The translations under genes were made by a program, and so were the position numbers. The notes under the pieces are model-generated. The model saw nothing but the letters and a program-made list of their open reading frames with translations. It was not told where the DNA came from and did not search any database. Positions 34,516 to 46,068 of a DNA stretch of 64,000 nucleotides are shown piece by piece. The stretch lies in contig OY744606.1 in NCBI GenBank assembly GCA_963556255.1, positions 70,510,670 through 70,574,669 on the forward strand, written 5' to 3'. The DNA is from Allolobophora icterica (lineage: Eukaryota > Annelida > Clitellata > Crassiclitellata > Lumbricidae). Within the stretch, counting starts at the first letter, position 1; each line of letters begins with the position of its first letter.

Positions 34516-35267
34516 TGATGTTGATGATGATGATGACGATGACAATGACTATGACGATGACGATGGCGATCGGAGAGGCGGTGGTGGTGGTTTGGCTTTT
34601 GGACCTTTTTATTGATTCTAATCATGCACCGATTGCTAGATCTTTTATTGTAAGAATTAAGCAACTCAAGAAACAGTTCTGTTCAGCTTAGTCGAAATAA
34701 GAAGAGCCACTTTAGATCTGTTTGATAGTTAATCTAAGATTATATTTGATAGATTCATGAAACACATCGACATTTGTTTTTTAATTGATATTTAACAGTG
34801 ACATCTTTAAGTATCTTGCGCTCTTTATCATCGAAGTTCGCATTGAAGTATTGATGTAGGCCTAGGCCTACCGGTGCAGGGTTGTAGAAATTGATTTTCA
34901 AAGGCTAATGGCTTTAAAATATTTGCGATAGATATTCCTTGATATACTCAAAAGACGAGACCACGGTCGAACTGAATCCCTGACTGAATAAATGACTGAC
35001 CGAATCAGAATGAATGGATGGATGGATGAATATTGCTCTCTATCAATGGATTCAACCAAACAGTGTTGGACTCTTTACTCGGTCGCTGGTCCAAAGTTTA
35101 GGAATTAGATGCTCAGTTGAGCTCGTTCTGTCAATACTTTGATGTCATTCAGGTCCAAACGTAAGACTTTCAGACAGTTTTTGGCTGTAACAGCGGTTTC
35201 TGCTTTTAATCAGACACGGCTTTCATGAGTGCAGCTGAAAGAGTAATTGTAACATGTCTGACCAACG

Positions 35268-35358
35268 ACGTTGATCTGAGCCACGATGATCTGAGCCACG
35301 TTCATCTGAGCCACGCTCATCTGAACCACGTTCATCTGAGCGACGTTCATCTGAGCCA
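35268..35358. repeat. 15-bp tandem repeat
   Basis: Six units of about CATCTGAGCCACGTT. The multiple-of-three length gives an apparent Ser-Asp-Glu-Arg-Gly repeat frame on the minus strand, with no other coding support. Confidence 0.9.
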
Positions 35359-37043
35359 AACAGGGCCGAATGTGAATGTATGAATGTATGCATATATAGG
35401 CTACGTATCTGGACTCTTATATAGCGAATTTTGGAACCAATCAAAAGCCGGCTGTCTAGTGAATCTGAACAGCTGGGTCTTAAGGCAGCCAGAAAAAGTA
35501 ACTCGCGCAGATTATTCAAAAGATATTGACCAACTCAAATGCATTTTAAAGAGGACTGGGCCTGGACCAGACCTTGAAGGGTTTCCAAGATCTGATTCAG
35601 AATCGGGGCATCAGAGGTCACCTTAGCGTTACCTTGTTCTTTACTTTTATCCTGGGACTGGGAAGGGCAGCGTTTGCTTCAATTCAAAGTTGAGAGTTTA
35701 ATCTATTTGTTGATTAGCATATAATTTTGATGTTTGTGTTTAATGACTTTATTAGCATTACTATTACAATTTATGACCGCAAACAGCTGCATATTTTTTA
35801 TTGTATAACATTCTAGCAGTCTTATATTTTGAATTGATTTAATTGGCTATGATTTTAAGCTTCAAAGTATAAATTATATTTAATCGTTTCCCTCTCATGT
35901 GCCTAATTTGCGTTGCTACCGCTGCATCTGTACTGGTCGAGTCTCACCCCCCCCCCCCCCCCCACCGAACGTCGAAGTCTCTGCATCCGGCTTTCATGAA
36001 ACAGTTATAATACCACGCATGCATTCAGTTTTATATATGCACAATCTCCTCGAAAGACATTACCTAGCCAAAGGTTGGCTATTTAAGTTGCTGTGCGCCG
36101 ATGACCATATATATCCACTTACAGAGTAGACAGTGCACAGGGTCTCAAGATGGCATATGCCGTTCCGTCTTAAAAGCACGTGATGATTCACAACTATTCC
36201 CCTATATAGGAACACAGACATTACTGAAATGCGTTCGAGGGTATACGTACCTTTTGGCGGACACAATGAGTATAGAGTATAGACCGCTACATGGATTAAA
36301 CACGGAATACGCTAATGTGTCGAAAAGTATTGAGATGTTTTGTAGCGCTTAAAATCATCAAATCGATGTCCATGTTTCATGTTTGTCCATGTTTGTTAAA
36401 TTGTTCATTATGCCATGCAGGATGCAGTGCCTGTTATTCAAATTAAGAAAGTAAAAAATTGACTTCAGCGCATGGATTAAACTTAGTAATTAACAGTGAA
36501 AAGTATATACTGATAATTAAGATGTAAGAAATTATTGCTATATTAATAATAATAATATTATTACGCTCAATATTAAGCGCCACTATCTAATGATCAAGTA
36601 CCAAACAACGGCACTGATCAATTGTGAATGAAGGACATGTTCAAGGTCCCTACACAGTAGCTGTCTCAGGGTAATTGGCCGTACTCTCGGAATTACAAAT
36701 GAAAGTCCTAAACAATCGACTAAATGTCCCACTATGGCCAAACAGGGCTAAAACACGACTGAAGAAATGAACATTAAAAACGACATTAAAGAAAGCAAGA
36801 TTTGCAAAATTAAAATCTGCCATCATGCATTGCAGTAGTCAGATGACAAAAGTAAAATATTGTACATCTTAGCAATATGACAAGTCTTCACAAATTCATT
36901 TAAAAAATTTGAGCAGATTTTTCTAATACAAGCACCAAGTCGTCTTTGCAGCTGATATAGCCTAGCACCTAAATTCCGAAAGGGAACTCTCTTTAACGAC
37001 GAGCTGCATTGGTTTCCCAGTCACTTTTAGTACACTTTCGTCG
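35359..37043. other. Intergenic, nothing recognised
   Basis: Includes a poly-C run near 35947-35963. At 37001-37037 there is a segment that recurs inverted at 42043-42077. Confidence 0.5.
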
Positions 37044-37358
37044 TTAGCATGTTACATCAATCACTTCATCTTCATCAAGAGCCGTTTCGTTATAAAATAG
37101 GCCGACAGTGGAGATGCAGGGACAACACATCACTGAAGAATGATCAGTGAACGCTAACTTCGACAGCACTGAGATCCCATTAGCAGATGGATTTTCAGAG
37201 GGTTGCTGAGGATCTTCGGAGGGTTGTTGAGGACCTTCGCATGGTTTTTGAGGATCTTCAGAGGATTGTGCAGGAGCTTCAGAGGGTTGTGGAGGATATT
37301 CAAAGAGTTCTTGAAAACCTTCGCAGGGTTGTTGAGGATCTTCTTGCACAGTGTGATC
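37044..37358 (-). CDS. Terminal exon of a coiled-coil gene: Glu/Pro/Gln repeat tail
   Basis: A 315-bp exon, phase 0 to TAA at 37044-37046, with acceptor ATGTTTTTCTGCAG. It has 104 residues. The first 60 are an imperfect repeat of EDPQQPSE/CEG type; the rest is non-repetitive with several Cys and an acidic end (LDEDEVIDVTC). The frame and phase match the zipper exon upstream. Function is unknown; repeat tails of this kind are usually disordered. Confidence 0.65.
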   Translation of the reverse strand, partial: DHTVQEDPQQPCEGFQELFEYPPQPSEAPAQSSEDPQKPCEGPQQPSEDPQQPSENPSANGISVLSKLAFTDHSSVMCCPCISTVGLFYNETALDEDEVIDVTC

Positions 37359-37972
37359 CTGCAGAAAAACATGTCACAAGTACACTTAAAATTTTCACAA
37401 AGATTCAAATATTATTATCTACAAACTTCTTTAGTCTTGTAACACTAAGTTTATTAACTAACTTTAATAATTATTTTGTATCAAGTTAATCAGAAAAGCT
37501 GTAAATGTTGAGAACTGTGAAAGTGAAAACTGAACCAGTGCTGTCAAGATACCGCCTTACATTCGAAATGATGATGGCAAATAATGTTATATTAATATTA
37601 AAGCTCAAGAATGTAACCTCCCTGAAATGGAATTTCTGTTCAAGCGAACACCATTTAATATAAACTGGTTTAGCCAAGTCATTACCGAGCGCTATGCAGC
37701 TTGATTCTTGGTGCTTGAATGACCATGTAATTCACGAATCAAATAATCAATAAAGCATTAAGCATTAAATGCTTTAAAATTTACTGCAATGGTAATGTTT
37801 TATAAATCAATTCAAACAACTTAAGACTTGGCACAGCAGGCATACTTAAAAGAGTTTGTGAAAATATTAATGGTTATGAGAGCCAGCTGTCTTATTTTTG
37901 CATTCTATAGTTTAGTGAAATTATTCACTGAAACTGCAGTCAGTCTAGTACTCTAGTTCAACTGTGGTTAAC

Positions 37973-38121
37973 CTGTAAACACTGATGGAGAGCTGACTGA
38001 TGGACATCCGATATGACGCTGTTCATCATCAGTAGCTGGTCTCTTCTTGCTGTCAAAACTGCAATTCGATCTTCCAACTCCTTGTTAGAGTTTCTGAGTT
38101 CTTGCAAAGTCCCAACCATGA
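37973..38121 (-). CDS. Exon: leucine-zipper coiled coil
   Basis: A 149-bp exon, phase 1 to phase 0, with acceptor GTTTTGGTTATAG and donor ACAG|GTTAAC. It encodes TLQELRNSNKELEDRIAVLT and continues with leucines or isoleucine every seventh residue over five positions. No canonical bZIP basic region (N..AA..CR) is encoded in the preceding exon, so I call it a coiled coil and not a bZIP factor. Dimerisation is the likely role. Confidence 0.7.
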
Positions 38122-38655
38122 CTATAACCAAAACACGAGTATACAAAAGATCAATATCTGTAATCACCTATTATCTATTTCTGCTACTATAGGGCCAATA
38201 TTATTCTGTATCAAGAATCTAGATTGAATATAGTACCTCACAAAATCCCTGCAACTTCAAACAACTTAAGACTTGGCACAGATAGATAATTAATATCTAA
38301 AAGATCCAAACAAGTAAGTTTCAAAACAGTTTTACTGAAGGTCCATGCAGAGTGACAAATAATGGTACATAATTTATGTAGCACCCTGTTAAATTATTAA
38401 CTCAGAGGCCCTCAAACCAGGCCTAGTTAGGTGGAAATTTTTACTTAAAGGAAAGACCCCAATAGTATCAGCTTTAATCAAAAAGTGGATATCTACAGCA
38501 AGACCATGCAGACAGTGTGACAACAAAATGCACATTAAACTTCACGGCCTTCTCACCTGAGGCACAAACCTCAATACATGGCACCTTTTAAGAGGTTCTT
38601 CAAAAGGTCATACACAAATGCCCACTTAATACATACAAACCTGTGCATCTGATGT

Positions 38656-41600
38656 CACCTTGTCACCTTGTGCTGTCAGCTCGTGGAGCTCTAGCGATCG
38701 TCGTTGTGAGCACTCTCCATTGTTTCCTATTCGATGACAAGTCCCGTAATTCCGCCAAATTCATACCAGTTACATCTTGTATCTCATCCATCCATCTCCT
38801 CCTTGGGCGACCCCGTCTTCTCCTCCCCTCACCACACGCCAGCATCATTTCCTTCGCCAGACCATCAGATCGCATAACATGTCCAAAGAACCTTAGCTTC
38901 ATTCTTGTCGCAGTTTGTTGTAACGACTCTTCATTCTCAACTCCAATCTCCTCTCGTATTGATTCGTTCGTTCTTTTCTCAGTCCAAGATATTCTCAGCA
39001 TCTTCCTCCATATCCACATTTCACAAGCGTTAACCTTATTCTCCATGTTCTTTGTCATTGTCCACGTCTCGCAACCGTACAGTACCGTGGGAAAGATTAG
39101 TGCTCTCACGAGCCTTTTTTTTGTTTCTATGCTCACATGTTTGTCTTTCCATATCTTTTCCAGTCCGGTCATTGCAGCTTTCCCTATAGCAATCCTTCGT
39201 TTTATTTCTGGATCACACTTTCCATCCTTTCCAACCAGTGATCCTAGGAATGTGAAGCTTTCTACCACCTCTATTTCCTCCCCGTCTATCTCAAAACTAT
39301 CCCAATCTGCTGTTGTCATGACCTTTGTCTTCTTTATGTTGAAGTATAAACCAGCTTTTTCACTTTCTCTCCTCACCCTTCTTATCAGTTCTGCCAGATC
39401 CTCTTTTCTTTTTGCCATTAATGTTGTGTCATCCGCGTATCTAAGGTTATTCAGTGTCTTTCCAGCGATTTTTACTCCCTCAACTGCCCCCTCCAGTTCC
39501 GCCTTTCTCATTATTCTTTCAGCATATAGATTAAACAGGAATGGAGACAAGATGCATCCCTGCCTCACCCCTTTCTTGATTCTGAAATTGTCAGTGTCTC
39601 CGTATTCTGTTCTTATCACCGCTATCTGGTCTTCATATAAACCCTTTAGTAACATTATCAGGTGTTTTGGAATTCCCATTTCAAACAGGGTTTTCCACAT
39701 TAAATCATGGTTAATGCAGTCAAATGCCTTGCTATAGTCAATGAAACAGATGTGAACCTCCTGTCCATACTCCCTTTGTCGCTCCATTATCCACCTCATG
39801 TTGGCTATATGGTCTCGAGTTCCGCGAGATTTCCTGAACCCTGCCTGGTTCACCGGAAGTTCTCTTTCAATTGTGCCTTCCATTCTTTTGTGAATTATTT
39901 TCAGTAATATTTTACTAGTGTGTGATATCATTGCTATCGTCCTATAATTTTCACACTCCCTCGCATCTCCTTTCTTGAATATAGGTATAAAGATCGACTT
40001 CTTCCAGTCTTCCGGCCATTCTCCAGTTGCCCATATTTGATTGCACAATTTTGTTATTGTTTTTATCATCGCGTCATCCCCTGCTTTTATCAGTTCTATA
40101 GGTATCCCATCCTGACCCGGTGCCTTATTATCTTTGAGTTGTCTGATTGCCCATTCTACCTCCGCTTCCATGACCTCCGGTTCCTTTTCATACTCTGTTA
40201 CGTCAATTTGTTCTTTTTTGACTCGTTTGTCTTCGCTATACAACTCCTCCGTGTATTCTCTCCATCTATGCTTCATCCCCTCTTCATCACAGATTACATT
40301 TCCATCTCCTGACTTCATTGAGCCCATTCTAGGTGCAAATTTTCCCGTGATTGTCTTTACTTTTGAGAACATTTCCTTGGTTCGTCCCTTCCTTCCCTCG
40401 TCTTCCATTTCTCTGCATAAATCGTTTAGATGTAATTCTTTATCTTTCCGTGCTTGTTTTTGGAAGGCACTGTTCAGTGCCCTTACCTTATCCTTTTCTC
40501 CTGCCTTCTTTGCAGCCTTCCTATCAGCCGCCATGCATAAGGCTTCTCTCGATAGCCATGTCGTTGTTGTGGTTTTCTTCTTCTTTGGGATGTGCTTATC
40601 TGCGACTTCGACTATTGTTTTCTTCATCCTCTCCCATAGGTTGTTCGAATCCTCTTCCTCTTCTATCTCATCTCTCCCTAGTACTTCAAACCGGTTCTTT
40701 ATTTCCATCCTGTATTCCGGTGTGATACCCTTGCAGTCGTATCTGATCAATCGATCTCCTTTCTTTATCTTTTTCAATTTCGTTCTCAGTGTTGCTACCA
40801 ATAGCTCATGGTCAGTTCCACAGTCCGCTCCTGGTCTTGTTCTCACATCTCTTATTGTGCTTTTCCATCTTTTGTTTATCAGTATGTAGTCAATCTGGTT
40901 CCTATGCTTCCCATTCGGTGACGTCCATGTGTACAGTCTTCTCTTAGGCTGTTCGAACCATGTGTTCATAATTCCTAAGCCATTCCCTTTGCAAAACTCA
41001 ACAAGTCTTTCCCCTGCTTCATTCTGTTCACCCAGGCCATGTCTACCCAATGTGTCTCCATCACCTCCGGTGCATTGACCCACTTTCGCATTGAAGTCAC
41101 CTATGATCACTAGTACGTCGCCCTTCGGAGTTCTGTCCACTGTACTTTGCAGGCTGATGTAAAAACCTTCATGTTCATCTTCTGAAGATATCGATGTTGG
41201 AGCATATACCTGTATAATGGTTATGTTGACCTTTCCTCCTCTGAATCTTACACTCAAAATTCTATCACTCACCGTATCATATCCCATTATCGCATTTGCA
41301 CTTGACTTATCACACATGATTGCAACTCCATTTATTCCTCTCTCTTTTTGTCCTGACATTATTATCCTGTATCCATTCCAGCTGAAATGTCCTTGTCCCT
41401 TCCACCTTGTCTCACTTAATCCTATGTCCAATTTCTTCATCTCTCCCTGTATCACGTCCATCTTTCCGCTCTGCATACTTCGCACGTTCCATGTGCCCAA
41501 CTTCATCTTCTTTTTACAGCTCAGGTTGAGTCTTTCCCCTCCGAATCGATCCACCACTAGACGTCCTTTCGGCTTTAATCCTGTAGCTTATAGACCGAGG

Positions 41601-41930
41601 GGCCCTTGACTCTCCGTCTTGCTCTTCCCCAGTAGCTTCTAAGTCACGCTCCGGCCTGGGAGTCCCACCATTCGCAACTATCACCGTATTTAGCTTGTTG
41701 TGTCTCATGACGATTCTCTTGGCAAGTTAACAGGGGTGGTTTGCCATTGCCTTCCCCTGGTTTTGCCTGCCGTGCCCGTTCGTTCCCCTTCCTAGGGACC
41801 GCACCACGAGAAGGTGGGCACGGAGGACTTTGGTTCACCAGCCCAGGTCGGATCCGAGTCTACGCTCATCAGAGACGTCGGTCAGGTCGCCTCCCCGTTT
41901 TACTCTGTATTAGAGTGACTGGTGAACCTT
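38656..41930 (-). mobile_element. Full-length RTE-type LINE
   Basis: A 3275-bp minus-strand element flanked by a perfect 12-bp target duplication TGCATCTGATGT (38644-38655, 41931-41942). It ends in a short AAGGTGAC tandem tail, as RTE elements end in short repeats. It has an intact endonuclease-RT frame and a 5' region with small open frames (41514-41838) that may be a short ORF1. It sits in an intron of the coiled-coil gene, in the same orientation. The intact frame and duplication indicate a young insertion. Confidence 0.95.
38663..41557 (-). CDS. RTE endonuclease-reverse transcriptase (ORF2)
   Basis: 964 residues. The N-terminal APE-type endonuclease starts at LGTWNVRSM, with SETRWKG, GDFNAKVG, NQIDYILI and GTDHELL, the nicking enzyme of target-primed reverse transcription. 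The RT domain spans about residues 460-760, with DGIPIELIKAGD, QAGFRKSRGTRDHI, CFIDYSKAFD, GVRQGCILSPFL and the catalytic YADD near 728. A Cys/Trp-rich and then Arg-rich C-terminus carries FGHVMR and GRPRRRWMDEIQDVTG. The endonuclease resembles the RTE/BovB type from which craniofacial development protein 2 genes derive. No stops or frameshifts. The start chosen is the first Met before the endonuclease; translation may begin further upstream. Confidence 0.93.
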   Translation of the reverse strand: MVDRFGGERLNLSCKKKMKLGTWNVRSMQSGKMDVIQGEMKKLDIGLSETRWKGQGHFSWNGYRIIMSGQKERGINGVAIMCDKSSANAIMGYDTVSDRILSVRFRGGKVNITIIQVYAPTSISSEDEHEGFYISLQSTVDRTPKGDVLVIIGDFNAKVGQCTGGDGDTLGRHGLGEQNEAGERLVEFCKGNGLGIMNTWFEQPKRRLYTWTSPNGKHRNQIDYILINKRWKSTIRDVRTRPGADCGTDHELLVATLRTKLKKIKKGDRLIRYDCKGITPEYRMEIKNRFEVLGRDEIEEEEDSNNLWERMKKTIVEVADKHIPKKKKTTTTTWLSREALCMAADRKAAKKAGEKDKVRALNSAFQKQARKDKELHLNDLCREMEDEGRKGRTKEMFSKVKTITGKFAPRMGSMKSGDGNVICDEEGMKHRWREYTEELYSEDKRVKKEQIDVTEYEKEPEVMEAEVEWAIRQLKDNKAPGQDGIPIELIKAGDDAMIKTITKLCNQIWATGEWPEDWKKSIFIPIFKKGDARECENYRTIAMISHTSKILLKIIHKRMEGTIERELPVNQAGFRKSRGTRDHIANMRWIMERQREYGQEVHICFIDYSKAFDCINHDLMWKTLFEMGIPKHLIMLLKGLYEDQIAVIRTEYGDTDNFRIKKGVRQGCILSPFLFNLYAERIMRKAELEGAVEGVKIAGKTLNNLRYADDTTLMAKRKEDLAELIRRVRRESEKAGLYFNIKKTKVMTTADWDSFEIDGEEIEVVESFTFLGSLVGKDGKCDPEIKRRIAIGKAAMTGLEKIWKDKHVSIETKKRLVRALIFPTVLYGCETWTMTKNMENKVNACEMWIWRKMLRISWTEKRTNESIREEIGVENEESLQQTATRMKLRFFGHVMRSDGLAKEMMLACGEGRRRRGRPRRRWMDEIQDVTGMNLAELRDLSSNRKQWRVLTTTIARAPRADSTR

Positions 41931-42480
41931 TGCATCTGATGTACTCAATCAATGTACTCAATCAATTATCCCAATGCACTGTAAGCCTTGAATGCTTGAC
42001 AAGATCAACCTGCCGTTCAGTTACCATTAACATTTTAACTACAAGAGTGTACTAAAAGTGACTGGGAAACCAATGCAGCTGTTAAGGTAATCGTAATTGT
42101 AAACTCCAAATTTCTAAAGCATTACTCCAAATTTAAGCACACCACACTAGCTTATTTATGAGCTACGATCCACTTATAGTTCATCTGTGTATCAATCCAA
42201 ACCCAGTCACAAAGCACAAACGAATGCATGCTCCAATATAATCATTTATGTACCAATATCTGGAAATTAACTGTCAATTTGATCTCCTATGAAGCATCAT
42301 GTACCCACAAAGACAGCTGATCACAACCCACAACATTTAGTTTTCATGTCTCATTGGACTCTGTTAGTGCTAATGTAATATATGCATTCTCTTAACAACT
42401 CGTTTAGTAAAATATATATAACGAGGTCAGGACCTCAGGATTTGCTCATCAATTCAACAGAAAATCAACATTGCACTCAC

Positions 42481-42597
42481 CTTTTATCGGATCAAATAGT
42501 CCCTCCATGCAGTCAGCAGCCCTTCTGGAGGTCCAAGCACAATCACGTGATGGAAGAGTTCTTAGAGAGGATCTTCTTTCTTTTCTCTCTTGTACAC
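42481..42597 (-). CDS. Exon of the coiled-coil gene, 117 bp
   Basis: Phase 1 to phase 1, with strong donor AAAAG|GTGAGT and a weak acceptor (TTATAAAAGTAG). It encodes an Arg/Lys/Ser-rich start and ends CAWTSRRAADCMEGLFDPIK. It connects in frame to the zipper exon. No domain is recognised. Confidence 0.55.
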
Positions 42598-43180
42598 CTA
42601 CTTTTATAAATCATTTGATGCAGGTGCTCTAAGTTAAGCTACATCAAAAGAAGTTTTATTATGGTTAAGCCAATTCAACAGAATTTTTATTGTGTCAATA
42701 CAATTTTGCTATGGTTAAGCCAAGTCAATATAACTCAGATTATGGTTAAGCCAAATCCATATAAATTTGTTTACACAAGGATGCTTGTTATGTATCATTA
42801 CTGGATTATTTTTCAGGTGTTACAACAATGTTGCCAAGTTTCTACTTCAGTCAAAAAACAATTTAACTATACAAAGCACAAGTTATCAAATCTTTTATTT
42901 ATTTACTCATGAACTTGCTGTTCTTAATAATGAACATCAGACAAGCAAGCACAGTGCTTTGAGAACTACTTAAAAGGATCCATATTAAGTGTCTAGTCAC
43001 ATTAACCCAACCACACATACACATAAGTAAACAATTCATCATTACCAGAACTTGTTTACCTTACCCTAACTTATCTTACCTTTCTACTCTATCCTAATTC
43101 TATTTAATTTAACGACTTCTATCGACAACACAGTCTCTCTTATCAACTTTCCTATATTTGTCTGAAATTAAAGTTAAAAC

Positions 43181-43363
43181 CTAACTTAACTATCATCATC
43201 TCACTTTTATCATGAACTTCCATTAGTCCTACAATAAACTGAGGGTCTTGAAGCATCTGTCTGTGAAGATATTCTGTGAATGAGTCAGATGAAGCACGAT
43301 CATGAGACAAATGACTTTGTGAATTACTAGATTCAGCATGCATGTTGTTTTCTGTATCAGTCT
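43181..43363 (-). CDS. Exon of the coiled-coil gene, 183 bp
   Basis: Phase 1 to phase 1, with acceptor TTCAATTGAATTTCAG and a weak donor TTAG|GTTTTA. It encodes a His/Ser-rich segment followed by FTEYLHRQMLQDPQFIVGLM and EVHDKSEMMIVKL, probably helical. No family is recognised. All phases agree with neighbouring exons. Confidence 0.6.
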
Positions 43364-43589
43364 CTGAAATTCAATTGAAATACTTCACAAGCACTAAAGA
43401 CAATGCACAGAAATAGCAAGCAAAAGGAACATCTAGACGCAAGTACCTAGTAATAATAAACATACATGACATAATCAGATGACAGTATGGGTTATTAGTT
43501 TCAAATTGGAGATCATAGTTTATAAACCGGTGAACTCTGGGCAGCCACAATACTTAAAAGCAGTTCGTATTCCCCAGACTTATCATTAT

Positions 43590-43930
43590 TCAACAAGGCC
43601 ATCGTGTTAATCTTTGTCTAGCCTACGTATGTACCTAAATCAAGAACTTGGTGAACGAGCTTTTTCAGTTGCTGGATCGACTTTTAGAAACTCTGTCTCT
43701 CTCTCTCGCTGTGCCTGTGTGCTCTGCTCAGTCGCTTGTGTCATTTCATTCTCAACTTAAAATTTACCTCTTTCAAACTGTTTATCCACCATAGGCTGCC
43801 TCCCTGTCTTACGGACTTTTGGATACTGATCTGAATATGGCTTGCCTTTGGTATGCATCGGTTGATGCATTGTGCATTAGACACCGGTGCAACAGAAGTT
43901 ACTAATTACAATCACAATTACCATTTTGAT
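43590..43930 (+). mobile_element. LINE 3' fragment
   Basis: The plus strand encodes NLGERAFSVAGSTFRNSVS, the RxFSVAGPxxWN-like end of L2/CR1-type LINE proteins. A 3' tail with GCATTAGACACCGGTGCAAC and ATTACAATCACAATTACC follows. It lies in an intron. Confidence 0.65.
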
Positions 43931-44419
43931 CAGATCTAACACAATCAGCAAAACAGTATGGGCAAATTCTTTCCTGGTATAACAGAATCATTAGAATACT
44001 ATATGGACAATTGACATACTCCTGCCTGTTTAAGGGCCTAGAAAAGTCATTATATAGCATTACTGTTGCACCTTCGACTAGCCTAACAGAAGACAGCATG
44101 GGCATCAGCAGTAGAAGACAGTATGCACCTATGCAGCTGGATTCCTGCTGCCTGAATTGTCTGATACTCCAAGATTCTCAAATGCACAAAGAGAATGCCT
44201 AAGATGACACAGGATTATCAGAAATGATGGAGGAGGTACAGCCAACAACAGAGTATTATTTATCAATGTATGGACTTGTACTGATCAAACTCATTGTAAC
44301 TCTTTTGGAGCCAAACCATGAACCACCTCATAAAGACACATGTTGCAGTGGGATCCATGTTATTGACTGCATTATATCAGGATTCATCTTTTAAAGAAGT
44401 AGGCCTATTCCTCTGGTGT

Positions 44420-44575
44420 AATTGTAATCTCAGAATTTCTACAGCACCCAAAAAGCGAAGTCGCAGGAACCAGCTTATTCACAGGTGCTTAGTCAAAACA
44501 TAATCGATAGGCAGGGACAAAATCGGTTCCAGGTCAAGATCCAAAGGGGTCAGGCAGCCAGACAGTCAAGCAGCT
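44420..44575. repeat. Dispersed repeat, copy 1
   Basis: The segment with AAAAAGCGAAGTCGC, GGAACCAGCTTATTCACAGG and TGCTTAGTCAAA recurs at 49083-49225. More distant relatives lie near 19506-19580 and 42084-42170. Class unknown; possibly a SINE or LINE 3' end. Confidence 0.7.
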
Positions 44576-44720
44576 CAGGTGGATGGTGTTTAGAGTAGAA
44601 TTGGGATAAGGGAAAGAAGACGAATCAGGATAGGGTAGAGCAGTGTTTTAAGTTTTGAGTAAAAGACTTGTGGAGAGATAGCAAGAGGTGAGGTGTACTA
44701 AGGTGCTTGTATAAATGTAC

Positions 44721-44920
44721 CTTGTTTGCCACTGCTTTCCAATTTAGTGGCATTCTTCTCCGTCCTTGGATGCTTAATGGCAGATCTGGATCGGGTGGAA
44801 CGCCTAGCACAAAGATGCGAAGATGGTCGACGCCGCCTTTTCCTCACATTGCGATCCTCTCTCATTTTGGTAAACTTGAATTCAGCTTCCTCTGTCTCTG
44901 TGCATTCTTCAACTTTTGAA
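44721..44920 (-). CDS. Exon of the coiled-coil gene: basic region
   Basis: A 200-bp exon, phase 2 to phase 1, with acceptor TTACTTTGTGAGGCAG and donor CAAG|GTACAT. It encodes an acidic start (VEECTETEEAEFKFTKM) and a strongly basic block (REDRNVRKRRRRPSSH, then RRSTRSRS), probably nuclear localisation or nucleic-acid contact. No AA..CR bZIP signature is present. It joins either duplicated upstream exon in phase. Confidence 0.62.
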
Positions 44921-45567
44921 CTGCCTCACAAAGTAAGTAAGCAAGCATTTGTTAACATGCTATATGTCCATTGGATGAACAAGGAATTATAGGCAAAAAA
45001 CACACAACAGCATTAAGAAATTTAATTTCATGGGAATTCATTAAAATTACACAGCACTTTTAGCAGATTCTGCAAAGCAAAACTATAATTTTCCTCAGTT
45101 TAACTGGTTTGTGTTTAACCTTTTTTTTATAAGTTTCAATAGTAACCATTCTTTTCACTAGCTCCTCTTAAGAATCTCTAAGAAATGTTATATACAAGGC
45201 TCTAAATCAGAAAGGAAAATGCATGTCTCGCAAATGGTAGATATGCACAAAATCAATATTACAGAATTTCAGACAAAAAGCATTATAACAACAAGAACTG
45301 TAAACAGCAAACAGTCAACAATGGAAATAATTTGGACATATTTCCTGGTAATAAAATATCCTGTTTGGCCCAAAAGATAGAAAATAATTAATTTAATAGT
45401 GGATCCTTACAGCTAATGGTTACTTGGGCAGTAACCTTAAATGTGGAGAAAATTCAAACACTGGAATTTCCCTGTTTATAGGGCAACTAGGTGCAGTATT
45501 TAGGTGCAATTTCAGAAGTGCTCAGGAATTTTCATTGAGCTTAGAACTAGTAAGAACCTATACATAC

Positions 45568-45684
45568 CTTGTGGCTGCAAATGAAACAACAGATGTCGGT
45601 GTTGTAACTGCAGCCTCTCGCCGTTTTCTTGGTTTTCTGTTAGTCTTTGCATTACACTTCATTTCTGGAGACTTTGAATTTGTC
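45568..45684 (-). CDS. Duplicated exon, copy b (coiled-coil gene)
   Basis: 117 bp, phase 2 to phase 2 (symmetrical), with acceptor ATTTAATGGACAG and donor ACAAG|GTATGT. It encodes TNSKSPEMKCNAKTNRKPRK followed by RREAAVTTPTSVVSFAAT. It is basic and Ser/Thr-rich. The symmetric phase lets one or both copies be included without a frame change. Confidence 0.6.
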
Positions 45685-45951
45685 CTGTCCATTAAATTTT
45701 TATGAAGAAATCAATCAACAAATGAAATTATTTGGACATATTTCCTGGTAATAAAATATCCTGTTTGGCCCAAAAGACAGAAAATAATGAATTTAATAGT
45801 GGACCTTTATAGTTAATGGTTAAATGGACAGAAATCTTAAATGTGGAGATAATTCAAACACTGGAATTTCACTGTTTATATGGCAATGTAGGTGCATTTT
45901 CAGAAGTGCTCAGGAATTTACCTTGGACTTCTACCAACAACCTTTACATAC

Positions 45952-46068
45952 CTTGTGGCTGCAGGTGGAACAACAGATGTCGGAGTTGTAACTGCAGCCT
46001 TTTGCCGTTTTCTTGGTTTGCTGTTAGCTTTTGTGTTAGACTTCATTTCCAGAGACTTTGAATTTGTC
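45952..46068 (-). CDS. Duplicated exon, copy a (coiled-coil gene)
   Basis: 117 bp with the same splice sites and phases as copy b. It encodes TNSKSLEMKSNTKANSKPRK followed by RQKAAVTTPTSVVPPAAT. Substitutions relative to copy b keep the frame, which supports coding. The ATG just before the acceptor could also serve as a start if this is a first exon. Upstream exons were not identified. Confidence 0.6.

Noticed and set aside
35223..35519. Ser-Asp-Glu-Arg repeat protein
   Set aside because: 15-bp tandem repeat; no other coding support.
37973..38121. bZIP transcription factor (FOS/ATF-like)
   Set aside because: The zipper heptads are present, but the preceding exon lacks the N..AA..CR basic region.
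38643..40889. Long plus-strand hydrophobic open frames opposite the RTE gene
   Set aside because: Antisense shadows of the endonuclease-RT reading frame.
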